DNA of 64,000 nt from Hippophae tibetana (GCA_037013495.1 CM072810.1:34377843-34441842); one strand, 5' to 3'; counted from the first letter of the stretch, positions 42,575 to 56,083 are shown. Translations and numbers: made by a program. The notes: generated from the sequence alone by a model not told the origin.

Positions 42575-45500
42575 AGACATCAAGGATAGTGGTCTTAGCG
42601 AAGATTTTTTTGACACAATTGTTAGAAATGATGACTCTAATACCAATGAAGAGAAATGGGATCTACTTTCCCAGAGATTTACTAAATTTCTTAGATAGAA
42701 TTAACCCTTTTTTATTAGTTTTAGAAAAACATAATACGAGCTCTAAAATGATTATTTCAATGAATTTAGATTTGTACTTGTTCCAAACAACATGAAATAT
42801 TTTGCAAACCACTCATATAGGTATTTGAGCTAAAAAATAAATCTAGAAATACTAAGGTGACCAAAATGTTTGAACGCTATATCAAACAAGAGTATAAAAC
42901 TTGGAACAAATTCTAATCATGTTTTTCAAACATTATCAACTACTCGTACAATTTGGGTGGACCTATCAGGAAAGAGAAGTAGATTGAGAAATTCCTTACT
43001 AGCTTACCTTATCATTTTCAAGCAAAAGTTGCCTTGCTTAAATACATGAAAAATCCTTGTGAACTTACAGTTCAATGAATCACTTGGGCAAGTATTCGAA
43101 CTGCATCACTTGAATCCAATATGTCAGCCATCCACTATCGAGGACGGAAATAGCTTCGCTTTATAGACATCAAGGATAGTGGTGTTAGCGAAGATCTTTT
43201 TGACACAATTGTTAGGAATGATGACTCTAATACCAATGAAGAGAAATGGGATCTACTTTCCCAGAGATTTACTAAATATTTTTGATTGAATTAACCCTTT
43301 TTTAGGGGTTTTAGAAAAACATAATCCGAACTCTAAAATGATTTTTTCAATGAATTTAGAGTTGTAGTTCTTCAAAACAACATGAAATATTTTGCAGACC
43401 ACTCATATAGGTATTTGAGCTTCAAAATAAACCTAGAACTACGAAGTTGACCAAAAATATTGAACTCTATATTCTAAACATGTTTTTCAAACATTATCAA
43501 CTACTCGTACAATTTGGGTGGAACTATCAGGAAAGAGAAGTAGATTGAGAAATTCCTTACTAGCTTACCTTATCATTTTCAAGCAAAAGTTACCTTGCTT
43601 AAATACATGAAAAATCCTTGTGAACTTACTATTAAATGAATCACTTGGGCAAGTATTCGAACTGCATCACTTGTATCCAATATGTCAGCCATCCACTTTC
43701 AAGGACGGAAAGAGCTTGGCTTTATAGATATCAAGGATAGTGGTCTTAGCGAAGATGTTTTTGACACAATTGTTTGAAAGGATGACTCTAATACCAATGA
43801 AGAGAAATGGGATCTACTTTCCCAGAGATTTACTAAATTTCTTAGATTGAATTAACCCTTTTTTAGGGGTTTTAGAAAAACATAATCCGAGCTCTAAAAT
43901 GATTATTTCAATGAATTTTGATATTTACTTGTTCCAAACAACCTGAAATATTTTGCAAACCACTCATATAGGTATTTGAGCTAAAAAATAAATCTAGAAA
44001 TACGAAGGCGACCAAAATTTTTGAACGCTATATCAAACAAGAGTATAAAACTTGGAACAAATTCTAATCATGTTTTTCAAACATTATCAACTACTCGTAC
44101 AATTTGGGTGGACCTATCAGGAAAGAGAAGTAGATTGAGAAATTCCTTACTAGCTTACCTTATCATTTTCAAGCAAAAGTTACCTTGCTTAAATACATGA
44201 AAAATCCTTGTGAACTTACTATTAAATGAATCACTTGGGCAAGTATTCGAACTGCATCACTTGTATCCAATATGTCAGCCATCCACTTTCGAGGACGGAA
44301 AGAGCTTGGCTTTATAGACATCAAGGATAGTGGTCTTAGCGAAGATTTTTTTGACACAATTGTTAGAAATGATGACTCTAATACCAATGAAGAGAAATGG
44401 GATCTACTTTCCCAGAGATTTACTAAATTTCTTAGATAGAATTAACCCTTTTTTATTAGTTTTAGAAAAACATAATACGAGCTCTAAAATGATTATTTCA
44501 ATGAATTTAGATTTGTACTTGTTCCAAACAACATGAAATATTTTGCAAACCACTCATATAGGTATTTGAGCTAAAAAATAAATCTAGAAATACTAAGGTG
44601 ACCAAAATGTTTGAACGCTATATCAAACAAGAGTATAAAACTTGGAACAAATTCTAATCATGTTTTTCAAACATTATCAACTACTCGTACAATTTGGGTG
44701 GACCTATCAGGAAAGAGAAGTAGATTGAGAAATTCCTTACTAGCTTACCTTATCATTTTCAAGCAAAAGTTGCCTTGCTTAAATACATGAAAAATCCTTG
44801 TGAACTTACAGTTCAATGAATCACTTGGGCAAGTATTCGAACTGCATCACTTGAATCCAATATGTCAGCCATCCACTATCGAGGACGGAAATTGCTTCGC
44901 TTTATAGACATCAAGGATAGTGGTGTTAGCGAAAATCTTTTTGACACAATTGTTAGGAATGATGACTCTAATACCAATGAAGAGAAATGGGATCTACTTT
45001 CCCAGAGATTTACTAAATATTTTTGATTGAATTAACCCTTTTTTAGGGGTTTTAGAAAAACATAATCCGAACTCTAAAATGATTTTTTCAATGAATTTAG
45101 AGTTGTAGTTCTTCAAAACAACATGAAATATTTTGCAGACCACTCATATAGGTATTTGAGCTTCAAAATAAACCTAGAACTACGAAGTTGACCAAAAATA
45201 TTGAACTCTATATTCTAAACATGTTTTTCAAACATTATCAACTACTCGTACAATTTGGGTGGAACTATCAGGAAAGAGAAGTAGATTGAGAAATTCCTTA
45301 CTAGCTTACCTTATCATTTTCAAGCAAAAGTTACCTTGCTTAAATACATGAAAAATCCTTGTGAACTTACTATTAAATGAATCACTTGGGCAAGTATTCG
45401 AACTGCATCACTTGTATCCAATATGTCAGCCATCCACTTTCAAGGACGGAAAGAGCTTGGCTTTATAGATATCAAGGATAGTGGTCTTAGCGAAGATGTT

Positions 45501-45918
45501 TTTGACACAATTGTTTGAAAGGATGACTCTAATACCAATGAAGAGAAATGGGATCTACTTTCCCAGAGATTTACTAAATTTCTTAGATTGAATTAACCCT
45601 TTTTTAGGGGTTTTAGAAAAACATAATCCGAGCTCTAAAATGATTATTTCAATGAATTTTGATATTTACTTGTTCCAAACAACCTGAAATATTTTGCAAA
45701 CCACTCATATAGGTATTTGAGCTAAAAAATAAATCTAGAAATACGAAGGCGACCAAAATTTTTGAACGCTATATCAAACAAGAGTATAAAACTTGGAACA
45801 AATTCTAATCATGTTTTTCAAACATTATCAACTACTCGTACAATTTGGGTGGACCTATCAGGAAAGAGAAGTAGATTGAGAAATTCCTTACTAGCTTACC
45901 TTATCATTTTCAAGCAAA
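42437..45918 (+). repeat. 1,741-bp tandem duplication
   Basis: Units 42575, 43165 and 43726 recur as 44316, 44906 and 45467. Shared private marks are gaagattttttt, ttactaaatatttttgattg, ctttcaaggacgg and aaggcgacc. The joint is inside unit 43726: it has the A mark ggacc near 44,113 but the B marks gttacc and gtatcc from about 44,178, so the crossover lies between. The two copies differ at few bases, for example attgcttcgc near 44,892. Confidence 0.86.
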
Positions 45919-46056
45919 AGTTGCCTTGCTTAAATACATGAAAAATCCTTGTGAACTTACAGTTAAATGAATCACTTGGGCAAGTATTCGAACTGCATCA
46001 CTTGAATCCAATATGTCAGCCATCCACTATCGAGGACTGAAATAGCTTCGCTTTAT

Positions 46057-49000
46057 AGACATCAAGGATAGTGGTGTTAGCGAAGATCTTTTTGACACAA
46101 TTGTTAGGAATGATGACTCTAATACCAATGAAGAGAAATGGGATCTACTTTCTCAGAGATTTACTAAATTTTTTAGATTCAATTAACCCTTTTTTAGGGG
46201 TTTTAGAAAAACATAATCTGAACTCTAAAATGATTTTTTCAATGAATTTAGAGTTGTAGTTCTTCAAAACAACATGAAATATTTTGCAGACCACTCATAT
46301 AGGTATTTGAGCTAAAAGTTAAATCTAGAAATACGAAGGTGAACAAAATTTTTGAACGCTATATCAAGCAAGAGTATAAAACTTGGAACAAATTCTAATC
46401 ATGTTTTTCAAACATTATCAACTACTCATACAATTTGGGTGGACCTATCAGGAAAGAGAAGTAGATAGAGAAATTCCTTACTAGCTTACCTTATCATTTT
46501 CAAGCAAAAGTTGCCTTGCTTAAATACATGAAAAATCCTTGTGAACTTACAGTTAAATGAATCACTTGGGCAAGTATTCGAACTGCATCACTTGAATCCA
46601 ATATGTCAGCCATCCACTATCGGGGACGGAAAGAGCTTTTCTTTATAGACATCAAGGATAGTGGTCTTAGCGAAGATGTTTTTGACACAATTGTTAGAAA
46701 TGATGACTCTAATACCAATGAAGAGAAATGGGATCTACTTTCCCAGAGATTTACTAAATTTCTTAGATAGAATTAACCCTTTTTTAGGGGTTTTAGAAAA
46801 ACATAATCCGAACTCTAAAATGATTTTTTCAATGAATTTAGAGTTTTAGTTCTTCAAAACAACATGAAATATTTTGCAGACCACTCATATAGGTATTTGA
46901 GCTTCAAAATAAGCCTAGAACTACGAAGTTGACCAAAAATATTGAACTCTATATTCTAAACATGTTTTTCAAACATTATCAACTACTCGTACAATTTGGG
47001 TGGAACTATCAGGAAAGAGAAGTAGATTGAGAAATTCCTTACTAGCTTACCTTATCATTTTCAAGCAAAAGTTACCTTGCTTAAATACATGAAAAATCCT
47101 TGTGAACTTACTATTAAATGAATCACTTGGGCAAGTATTCGAACTAAATCACTTGTATCCAATATGTCAGCCATCCACTTTCGAGGACGGAAAGAGCTTG
47201 GCTTTATAGACATCAAGGATAGTGGTCTTAGCGAAGATGTTTTTGACACAATTGTTAGAAATGATGACTCTAATACCAATGAAGAGAAATGGGATCTACT
47301 TTCCCATAGATTTACTAAATTTCTTAGATAGAATTAACCCTTTTTTAGGGGTTTTAGAAAAACATAATCCGAGCTCTAAAATGATTATTTCAAGGAATTT
47401 TGATTTGTACTTGTTCCAAACAACCTGAAATATTTTGCAAACCACTCATATAGGTATTTGAGCTAAAAGTTAAATCTAGAAATACGAAGGTGACCAAAAT
47501 TTTTGAACGCTATATCAAACAAGAGTATAAAACTTGGAACAAATTCTAATCATGTTTTTCAAACATTATCAACTACTCGTACAATTTGGGTGGACCTATC
47601 AGGAAAGAGAAGTAGATTGAGAAATTCCTTACTAGCTTACCTTATCATTTTCAAGCAAAAGTTGCCTTGCTTAAATACATGAAAAATCCTTGTGAACTTA
47701 CTGTTAAATGAATCACTTGGGCAAGTATTCGAACTGCATCACTTGAATCCAATATATCAGCCATCCACTATCGAGGACAGAAATAGCTTCGCTTTATAGA
47801 CAACAAGGATAGTGGTGTTAGCGAAGATCTTTTTGACACAATTGTTAGGAATGATGACTCTAATACCAATGAAGAGAAATGGGATCTACTTTCCCAGAGA
47901 TTTACTAAATTTCTTAGATAGAATTAACCCTTTTTAGGGGTTTTAGAAAAACATAATCCGAACTCTAAAATGATTGTTTCAATGAATTTAGAGTTGTAGT
48001 TCTTCCAAACAACATGAAATATTTTGCAGACCACTCATATAGGTATTTGAGCTTCAAAATAAACCTAGAACTACGAAGTTGACCAAAAATATTGAACTCT
48101 ATATTCTAAACATGTTTTTCAAACATTATCAACTACTCGTACAATTTGGGTGGAACTATCAGGAAAGAGAAGTAGATTGAGAAATTCCTTACTAGCTTAC
48201 CTTATCATTTTCAAGCAAAAGTTACCTTGCTTAAATACATGAAAAATCCTTGTTAACTTACTATTAAATGAATCACTTGGGCAAGTATTCGAACTGCATC
48301 ACTTGAATCCAATATGTCAGCCATCCACTATCGAGGACGGAAATAGCTTCGCTTTATAGACATCAAGGATAGTGGTCTTAGCGAAGATCTTTTTGACACA
48401 ATTGTTAGGAATGATGACTCTAATACCAATGAAGAGAAATTGGATCTACTTTCCCAGAGATTTACTAAATTTCTTAGATAGAATTAACACTTTTTTAGGG
48501 GTTTTAGAAAAACATAAGCCCAGCTCTAAAATGATTATTTCAATGAATTTAGATTTGTACTTGTTCCAAACAACATGAAATATTTTGCAAACCACTCATA
48601 TAGGTATTTGAGCTAAAAGTTAAATCTAGAAATACGAAGGTGACCAAAATTTTTGAACGCTATATCAAGCAAGAGTATTAAACTTGGAACAAATTCTAAT
48701 CATGTTTTTCAAACATTATCAACTACTCGTACAATTTGGGTGGACCTATCAGGAAAGAGAAGTAGATTGAGAAATTCCTTACTAGCTTACCTTATCATTT
48801 TCAAGCAAAAGTTGCCTTGCTTAAATACATGAAAAATCCTTGTGAACTTACAGTTAAATGAATCACTTGGGCAAGTATTCGAACTGCATCACTTGAATCC
48901 AATATATCAGCCATCCACTATCGAGGACGGAAATAGCTTCGCTTTATAGACATCAAGGATAGTGGTGTTAGCGAAGATCTTTTTGACACAATTGTTAGGA

Positions 49001-49508
49001 ATGATGACTCTAATACCAATGAAGAGAAATGGGATCTACTTTCCCAGAGATTTACCAAATTTCTTAGATAGAATTAACCCTTTTTTAGGGGTTTTAGAAA
49101 AACATAATCCGAACTCTAAAATGATTGTTTCAATGAATTTAGAGTTTTAGTTCTTCAAAACAACATGAAATATTTTGCAGACCACTCATATAGGTATTTG
49201 AGCTTCAAAATAAGCCTAGAACTACGAAGTTGACCAAAAATATTAAACTCTATATTCTAAACATGTTTTTCAAACATTATCCAGTACTCGTACAATTTGG
49301 GTGGAACTATCAGGAAAGAGAAGTAGATTGAGAAATTCCTTACTAGCTTACCTTATCATTTTCAAGCAAAAGTTACCTTGCTTAAATACATGAAAAATCC
49401 TTGTGAACTTACTATTAAATGAATCACTTGGGCAATTATTCGAACTGCATCACTTGTATCCAATATGTCAGCCATCCACTTTCGAGGACGGAAAGAGCTT
49501 GGCTTTAT
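46057..49508 (+). repeat. Mosaic block of recombinant A/B units
   Basis: Monomers start at 46057, 46647, 47208, 47798, 48358 and 48948. Unit 46057 begins as B and becomes A at gagctaaaagtt. Unit 46647 begins as A and becomes B at ccgaactc. Unit 48358 begins with A/B mixed marks and becomes A at gcccagctc. Switch points cluster in the conserved spacer between the gag linker and the next gag start. Unit 47798 ends near gttaactt, a private mark shared with the 561-bp units at 50,689. Confidence 0.8.
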
Positions 49509-50688
49509 AGACATCAAGGATAGTGGTCTTAGCGAAGATGTTTTTGACACAATTGTTAGAAATGATGACTCTAATACCAATGAAGAGAAATGGGATCTAC
49601 TTTCCCAGAGATTTACTAAATTTCTTAGATAGAATTAACCCTTTTTTAGGGGTTTTAGAAAAACATAATCCCAGCTCTAAAATGATTGTTTCAATGAATT
49701 TAGAGTTGTACTTCTTCCAAACAACATGAAATATTTTGCAGACCACTCATATAGGTATTTGAGCTACAAAATAAACCTAGAACTGCGAAGTTCACCAAAA
49801 ATATTGAACGCTATATCAAGCAAGAGTATGAAACTTGGAAAAAATTCTAATCATGTTTTTCAAACATTATCAACTACTCGTACAATTTGGGTGGACTTAT
49901 CAGGAAAGAGAAGTAGATTGAGAAATTCCTTACTAGCTTACCTTATCATTTTCAAGCAAAAGTTGCCTTGCTTAAATACATGAAAAATCCTTGTGAACTT
50001 ACTGTTAAATGAATCACTTGGGCTAGTATTCGAACTGCATCATTTGTATCCAATATGTCAGCCATCCACTTTCGAGGACGGAAAGAGCTTGGCTTTATAG
50101 ACATCAAGGATAGTGGTCTTAGCGAAGATGTTTTTGACACAATTGTTAGAAATGATGACTCTAATACCAATGAAGAGAAATGGGATCTACTTTCTCAGAG
50201 ATTAACTAAATTTATTAGATAGAATTAACCCTTTTTTAGGGGTTTTAGAAAAACATAATCCCAGCTCTAAAATGATTATTTCAATGAATTTAGATTTGGA
50301 CTTGTTCCAAACAACATGAAATATTTTGCAAACCACTCATATAGGTATTTGAGCTACAAAATAAACCTAGAACTGCGAAGTTCACCAAAAATATTGAACG
50401 CTATATCAAGCAAGAGTATGAAACTTGGAAAAAATTCTAATCATGTTTTTCAAACATTATCAACTACTCGTACAATTTGGGTGGACTTATCAGGAAAGAG
50501 AAGTAGATTGAGAAATTCCTTACTAGCTTACCTTATCATTTTCAAGCAAAAGTTGCCTTGCTTAAATACATGAAAAATCCTTGTGAACTTACTGTTAAAT
50601 GAATCACTTGGGCAAGTATTCGAACTGCATCACTTGAATCCAATATGTCAGCCATCCACTATCGAGGACGGAAATAGCTTCGCTTTAT
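49509..50688 (+). repeat. Two adjacent 590-bp C-type monomers
   Basis: Units 49509 and 50099 both carry the C marks gagctacaaaataaacc, ctgcgaagttcacc and gagtatgaaacttgg. The tail of 49509 has ggctagtattcg and catttgtatcc, and unit 50099 has attaactaaatttatt; both sets recur in 53,581 and 55,351. This is the start of the C-rich zone that reaches to the inversion joint. Confidence 0.8.
49806..50222 (+). pseudogene. Copia-type gag remnant, representative of C monomers
   Basis: C monomers, found here and at about 52,600-57,240, have B-like bases before the gag start (gcagaccactc, gagctacaaaataaacc) but keep the 29 bp lost in B. Their gag start reads ERYIKQEYETW, one step closer to ELYIMQGDETL than the A version, which reads KTW. 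The TAA, TAG and TGA stops of A units are present. They look like a less derived branch rather than a fresh A/B recombinant, because they carry private bases such as ctgcgaagttcacc. Confidence 0.72.
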
Positions 50689-52050
50689 AGACATCAAGGA
50701 TAGTGGTGTTAGCGAAGATCTTTTTGACATAATTGTTAGGAATGATGACTCTAATACCAATGAAGAGAAATGGGATCTACTTTCCCAGAGATTTACTAAA
50801 TTTCTTAGATAGAATTAAGCCTTTTTTAGGGGTTTTAGAAAAAAATAATCCCAGCTCTAAAATGATTATTTCAATGAATTTAGATTTGGACTTGTTCCAA
50901 ACAACATGAAATATTTTGCAAACCACTCATATAGGTATTTGAGCTTCAAAATAAACCTAGAACTACGAAGTTGACCAAAAATATTGAACTCTATATTCTA
51001 AACATGTTTTTCAAACATTATCAACTACTCGTACAATTTGGGTGGAACTATCAGGAAAGAGAAGTAGATTGAGAAATTCCTTACTAGCTTACCTTATCAT
51101 TTTCAAGCAAAAGTTACCTTGCTTAAATACATGAAAAATCCTTGTTAACTTACTATTAAATGAATCACTTGGGCAAGTATTCGAACTGCATCACTTGAAT
51201 CCAATATGTCAGCCATCCACTATCGAGGACGGAAATAGCTTCGCTTTATAGACATCAAGGATAGTGGTGTTAGCGAAGATCTTTTTGACATAATTGTTAG
51301 GAATGATGACTCTAATACCAATGAAGAGAAATGGGATCTACTTTCCCAGAGATTTACTAAATTTCTTAGATAGAATTAAGCCTTTTTTAGGGGTTTTAGA
51401 AAAAAATAATCCCAGCTCTAAAATGATTATTTCAATGAATTTAGATTTGGACTTGTTCCAAACAACATGAAATATTTTGCAAACCACTCATATAGGTATT
51501 TGAGCTTCAAAATAAACCTAGAACTACGAAGTTGACCAAAAATATTGAACTCTATATTCTAAACATGTTTTTCAAACATTATCAACTACTCGTACAATTT
51601 GGGTGGAACTATCAGGAAAGAGAAGTAGATTGAGAAATTCCTTACTAGCTTACCTTATCATTTTCAAGCAAAAGTTACCTTGCTTAAATACATGAAAAAT
51701 CCTTGTTAACTTACTATTAAATGAATCACTTGGGCAAGTATTCGAACTGCATCACTTGAATCCAATATGTCAGCCATCCACTATCGAGGACGGAAATAGC
51801 TTCGCTTTATAGACATCAAGGATAGTGGTGTTAGCGAAGATCTTTTTGACATAATTGTTAGGAATGATGACTCTAATACCAATGAAGAGAAATGGGATCT
51901 ACTTTCCCAGAGATTTACTAAATTTCTTAGATAGAATTAAGCCTTTTTTAGGGGTTTTAGAAAAAAATAATCCCAGCTCTAAAATGATTATTTCAATGAA
52001 TTTAGATTTGGACTTGTTCCAAACAACATGAAATATTTTGCAAACCACTC
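50689..52050 (+). repeat. Identical-looking 561-bp units in tandem
   Basis: Units 50689 and 51250 appear identical over their whole 561 bp, and the first half of unit 51811 is identical again. All carry gacataattg, aattaagcc, gaaaaaaataatcc and gatttggac. Each is a recombinant that starts like B, becomes A (gcaaacc), then returns to B (gcttcaaaataaacc with the deletion). This is the most recent-looking amplification in the window. Confidence 0.86.
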
Positions 52051-55000
52051 ATATAGGTATTTTAGCTAAAAAATAAATCTAGAAATACGAAGGTGACCAA
52101 AAATTTTGAACGCTATAACAAGCAAGAGTATGAAACTTGGAAAAAATTCTAATCATGTTTTTCAAACATTATCAACTACTCGTACAATTTGGGTGGACCT
52201 ATCAGGAAAGAGAAGTAGATTGAGAAATTCCTTACTAGCTTACCTTATCATTTTCAAGCAAAAGTTGCCTTGCTTAAATACATGAAAAATCCTTGTGAAC
52301 TTACTGTTAAATGAATCACTTGGGCAAGTATTCGAACTGCATCACTTGAATCCAATATATCAGCCATCCACTATCGAGGACCGAAATAGCTTCGCTTTAT
52401 AGACATCAAGGATAGTGGTGTTAGCGAAGATCTTTTTGACACAATTGTTAGGAATGATGACTCTAATACCAATGAAGAGAAATGGGATCTACTTTCCCAG
52501 AGATTTACTAAATTTCTTAGATAGAATTAACCCTTTTTTAGGGGTTTTAGAAAAACATAATCCCAGCTCTAAAATGATTGTTTCAATGAATTTAGAGTTG
52601 TACTTCTTCCAAACAACATGAAATATTTTGCAGACCACTCATATAGGTATTTGAGCTACAAAATAAACCTAGAACTGCGAAGTTCACCAAAAATATTGAA
52701 CGCTTTATCAAGCAAGAGTATGAAATTTGGAAAAAATTCTAATCATGTTTTTCAAACATTATCAACTACTCGTACAATTTGGGTGGACTTATCAGGAAAG
52801 AGAAGTAGATTGAGAAATTCCTTACTAGCTTAACTTATCATTTTCAAGCAAAAGTTGCCTTGCTTAAATACATGAAAAATCCTTGTGAACTTACTGTTAA
52901 ATGAATCACTTGGGCAAGTATTCGAACTGCATCACTTGAATCCAATATATCAGCCATCCACTATCGAGGACCGAAATAGCTTCGCTTTATAGACATCAAG
53001 GATAGTGGTGTTAGCGAAGATCTTTTTGACACAATTGTTAGGAATGATGACTCTAATACCAATGAAGAGAAATGGGATCTACTTTCCCAGAGATTTACTA
53101 AATTTCTTAGATAGAATTAACCCTTTTTTAGGGGTTTTAGAAAAACATAATCCCAGCTCTAAAATGATTGTTTCAATGAATTTAGAGTTGTACTTCTTCC
53201 AAACAACATGAAATATTTTGCAGACCACTCATATAGGTATTTGAGCTACAAAATAAACCTAGAACTGCGAAGTTCACCAAAAATATTGAACGCTATATCA
53301 AGCAAGAGTATGAAACTTGGAAAAAATTCTAATCATGTTTTTCAAACATTATCAACTACTCGTACAATTTGGGTGGACTTATCAGGAAAGAGAAGTAGAT
53401 TGAGAAATTCCTTACTAGCTTACCTTATCATTTTCAAGCAAAAGTTGCCTTGCTTAAATACATGAAAAATCCTTGTGAACTTACTGTTAAATGAATCACT
53501 TGGGCTAGTATTCGAACTGCATCATTTGTATCCAATATGTCAGCCATCCACTTTCGAGGACGGAAAGAGCTTGGCTTTATAGACATCAAGGATAGTGGTC
53601 TTAGCGAAGATGTTTTTGACACAATTGTTAGAAATGATGACTCTAATACCAATGAAGAGAAATGGGATCTACTTTCTCAGAGATTAACTAAATTTATTAG
53701 ATAGAATTAAGCCTTTTTTAGGGGTTTTAGAAAAAAATAATTCGAGCTCTAAAATGATTGTTTAAATGAATTTAGAGTTGTACTTCTTCCAAACAACATG
53801 AAATATTTTGCAGACCACTCATATAGGTATTTTAGCTAAAAAATAAATCTAGAAATACGAAGGTGACCAAAAATTTTGAACGCTATAACAAGCAAGAGTA
53901 TGAAACTTGGAAAAAATTCTAATCATGTTTTTCAAACATTATCAACTACTCGTACAATTTGGGTGGACCTATCAGGAAAGAGAAGTAGATTGAGAAATTC
54001 CTTACTAGCTTACCTTATCATTTTCAAGCAAAAGTTGCCTTGCTTAAATACATGAAAAATCCTTGTGAACTTACTGTTAAATGAATCACTTGGGCAAGTA
54101 TTCGAACTGCATCACTTGAATCCAATATATCAGCCATCCACTATCGAGGACCGAAATAGCTTCGCTTTATAGACATCAAGGATAGTGGTGTTAGCGAAGA
54201 TCTTTTTGACACAATTGTTAGGAATGATGACTCTAATACCAATGAAGAGAAATGGGATCTACTTTCCCAGAGATTTACTAAATTTCTTAGATAGAATTAA
54301 CCCTTTTTTAGGGGTTTTAGAAAAACATAATCCCAGCTCTAAAATGATTGTTTCAATGAATTTAGAGTTGTACTTCTTCCAAACAACATGAAATATTTTG
54401 CAGACCACTCATATAGGTATTTGAGCTACAAAATAAACCTAGAACTGCGAAGTTCACCAAAAATATTGAACGCTTTATCAAGCAAGAGTATGAAATTTGG
54501 AAAAAATTCTAATCATGTTTTTCAAACATTATCAACTACTCGTACAATTTGGGTGGACTTATCAGGAAAGAGAAGTAGATTGAGAAATTCCTTACTAGCT
54601 TAACTTATCATTTTCAAGCAAAAGTTGCCTTGCTTAAATACATGAAAAATCCTTGTGAACTTACTGTTAAATGAATCACTTGGGCAAGTATTCGAACTGC
54701 ATCACTTGAATCCAATATATCAGCCATCCACTATCGAGGACCGAAATAGCTTCGCTTTATAGACATCAAGGATAGTGGTGTTAGCGAAGATCTTTTTGAC
54801 ACAATTGTTAGGAATGATGACTCTAATACCAATGAAGAGAAATGGGATCTACTTTCCCAGAGATTTACTAAATTTCTTAGATAGAATTAACCCTTTTTTA
54901 GGGGTTTTAGAAAAACATAATCCCAGCTCTAAAATGATTGTTTCAATGAATTTAGAGTTGTACTTCTTCCAAACAACATGAAATATTTTGCAGACCACTC

Positions 55001-55600
55001 ATATAGGTATTTGAGCTACAAAATAAACCTAGAACTGCGAAGTTCACCAAAAATATTGAACGCTATATCAAGCAAGAGTATGAAACTTGGAAAAAATTCT
55101 AATCATGTTTTTCAAACATTATCAACTACTCGTACAATTTGGGTGGACTTATCAGGAAAGAGAAGTAGATTGAGAAATTCCTTACTAGCTTACCTTATCA
55201 TTTTCAAGCAAAAGTTGCCTTGCTTAAATACATGAAAAATCCTTGTGAACTTACTGTTAAATGAATCACTTGGGCTAGTATTCGAACTGCATCATTTGTA
55301 TCCAATATGTCAGCCATCCACTTTCGAGGACGGAAAGAGCTTGGCTTTATAGACATCAAGGATAGTGGTCTTAGCGAAGATGTTTTTGACACAATTGTTA
55401 GAAATGATGACTCTAATACCAATGAAGAGAAATGGGATCTACTTTCTCAGAGATTAACTAAATTTATTAGATAGAATTAAGCCTTTTTTAGGGGTTTTAG
55501 AAAAAAATAATTCGAGCTCTAAAATGATTGTTTAAATGAATTTAGAGTTGTACTTCTTCCAAACAACATGAAATATTTTGCAGACCACTCATATAGGTAT
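52050..55600 (+). repeat. 1,770-bp tandem duplication of three C-type units
   Basis: Units 52401, 52991 and 53581 recur as 54171, 54761 and 55351 at an offset of exactly 1,770 bp and appear identical, including private changes such as cgctttatc, gaaatttgg and ttaacttatc. The joint lies between gcagacc and tattttagc near 53,815-53,835; the matching left edge is at about 52,040-52,065. All units keep the 590-bp length, so the A/B dimer pattern is absent here. Confidence 0.88.
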
Positions 55601-55833
55601 TTGAGCTTCAAAATAAGCCTAGAACTACGAAGGTGACCAAAAATTTTGAACGCTATAACAAGCAAGAGTATGAAACTTGGAAAAAATTCTAATCATGTTT
55701 TTCAAACATTATCAACTACTCGTACAATTTGGGTGGACTTATCAGGAAAGAGAAGTAGATTGAGAAATTCCTTACTAGCTTACCTTATCATTTTCAAGCA
55801 AAAGTTGCCTTGCTTAAATACATGAAAAATCCT

Positions 55834-56083
55834 TGTGAACTTACTGTTAAATGAATCACTTGGGCAAGTATTCGAACTGCATCACTTGTATCCAATATGT
55901 CAGCCATCCACTTTCGAGGGCGGAAAGAGCTTGGCTTTATAGACATCAAGGATAGTGGTGTGAACTTACTGTTAAATGAATCACTTGGGCAAGTATTCGA
56001 ACTGCATCACTTGTATCCAATATGTCAGCCATCCACTTTCGAGGGCGGAAAGAGCTTGGCTTTATAGACATCAAGGATAGTGG
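55834..56083 (+). repeat. 125-bp partial-monomer tandem duplication
   Basis: The end of one monomer, from gtgaacttactg to the first bases of the next unit (gatagtggt), is repeated once at an offset of 125 bp. The joint at about 55,959 reads gtggtg then tgaacttac. The original flanks cttg|tgaac and gtggt|c share only a base or two, so this is not an in-phase crossover but a microhomology event. It leaves a 125-bp monomer stub at 55,941-56,065 and breaks the array phase. The ctttcgagggcgg mark is present in both copies. Confidence 0.88.

Noticed and set aside
49726..49983. 85-codon + strand open frame in C monomers (also at 50,316, 53,208 and 54,978)
   Set aside because: It reads the gag core one base out of frame (HVFQTLSTTRTIWVD for CFSNIINYSYNLGG). 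It is open because C units lack some stops, not because it codes.
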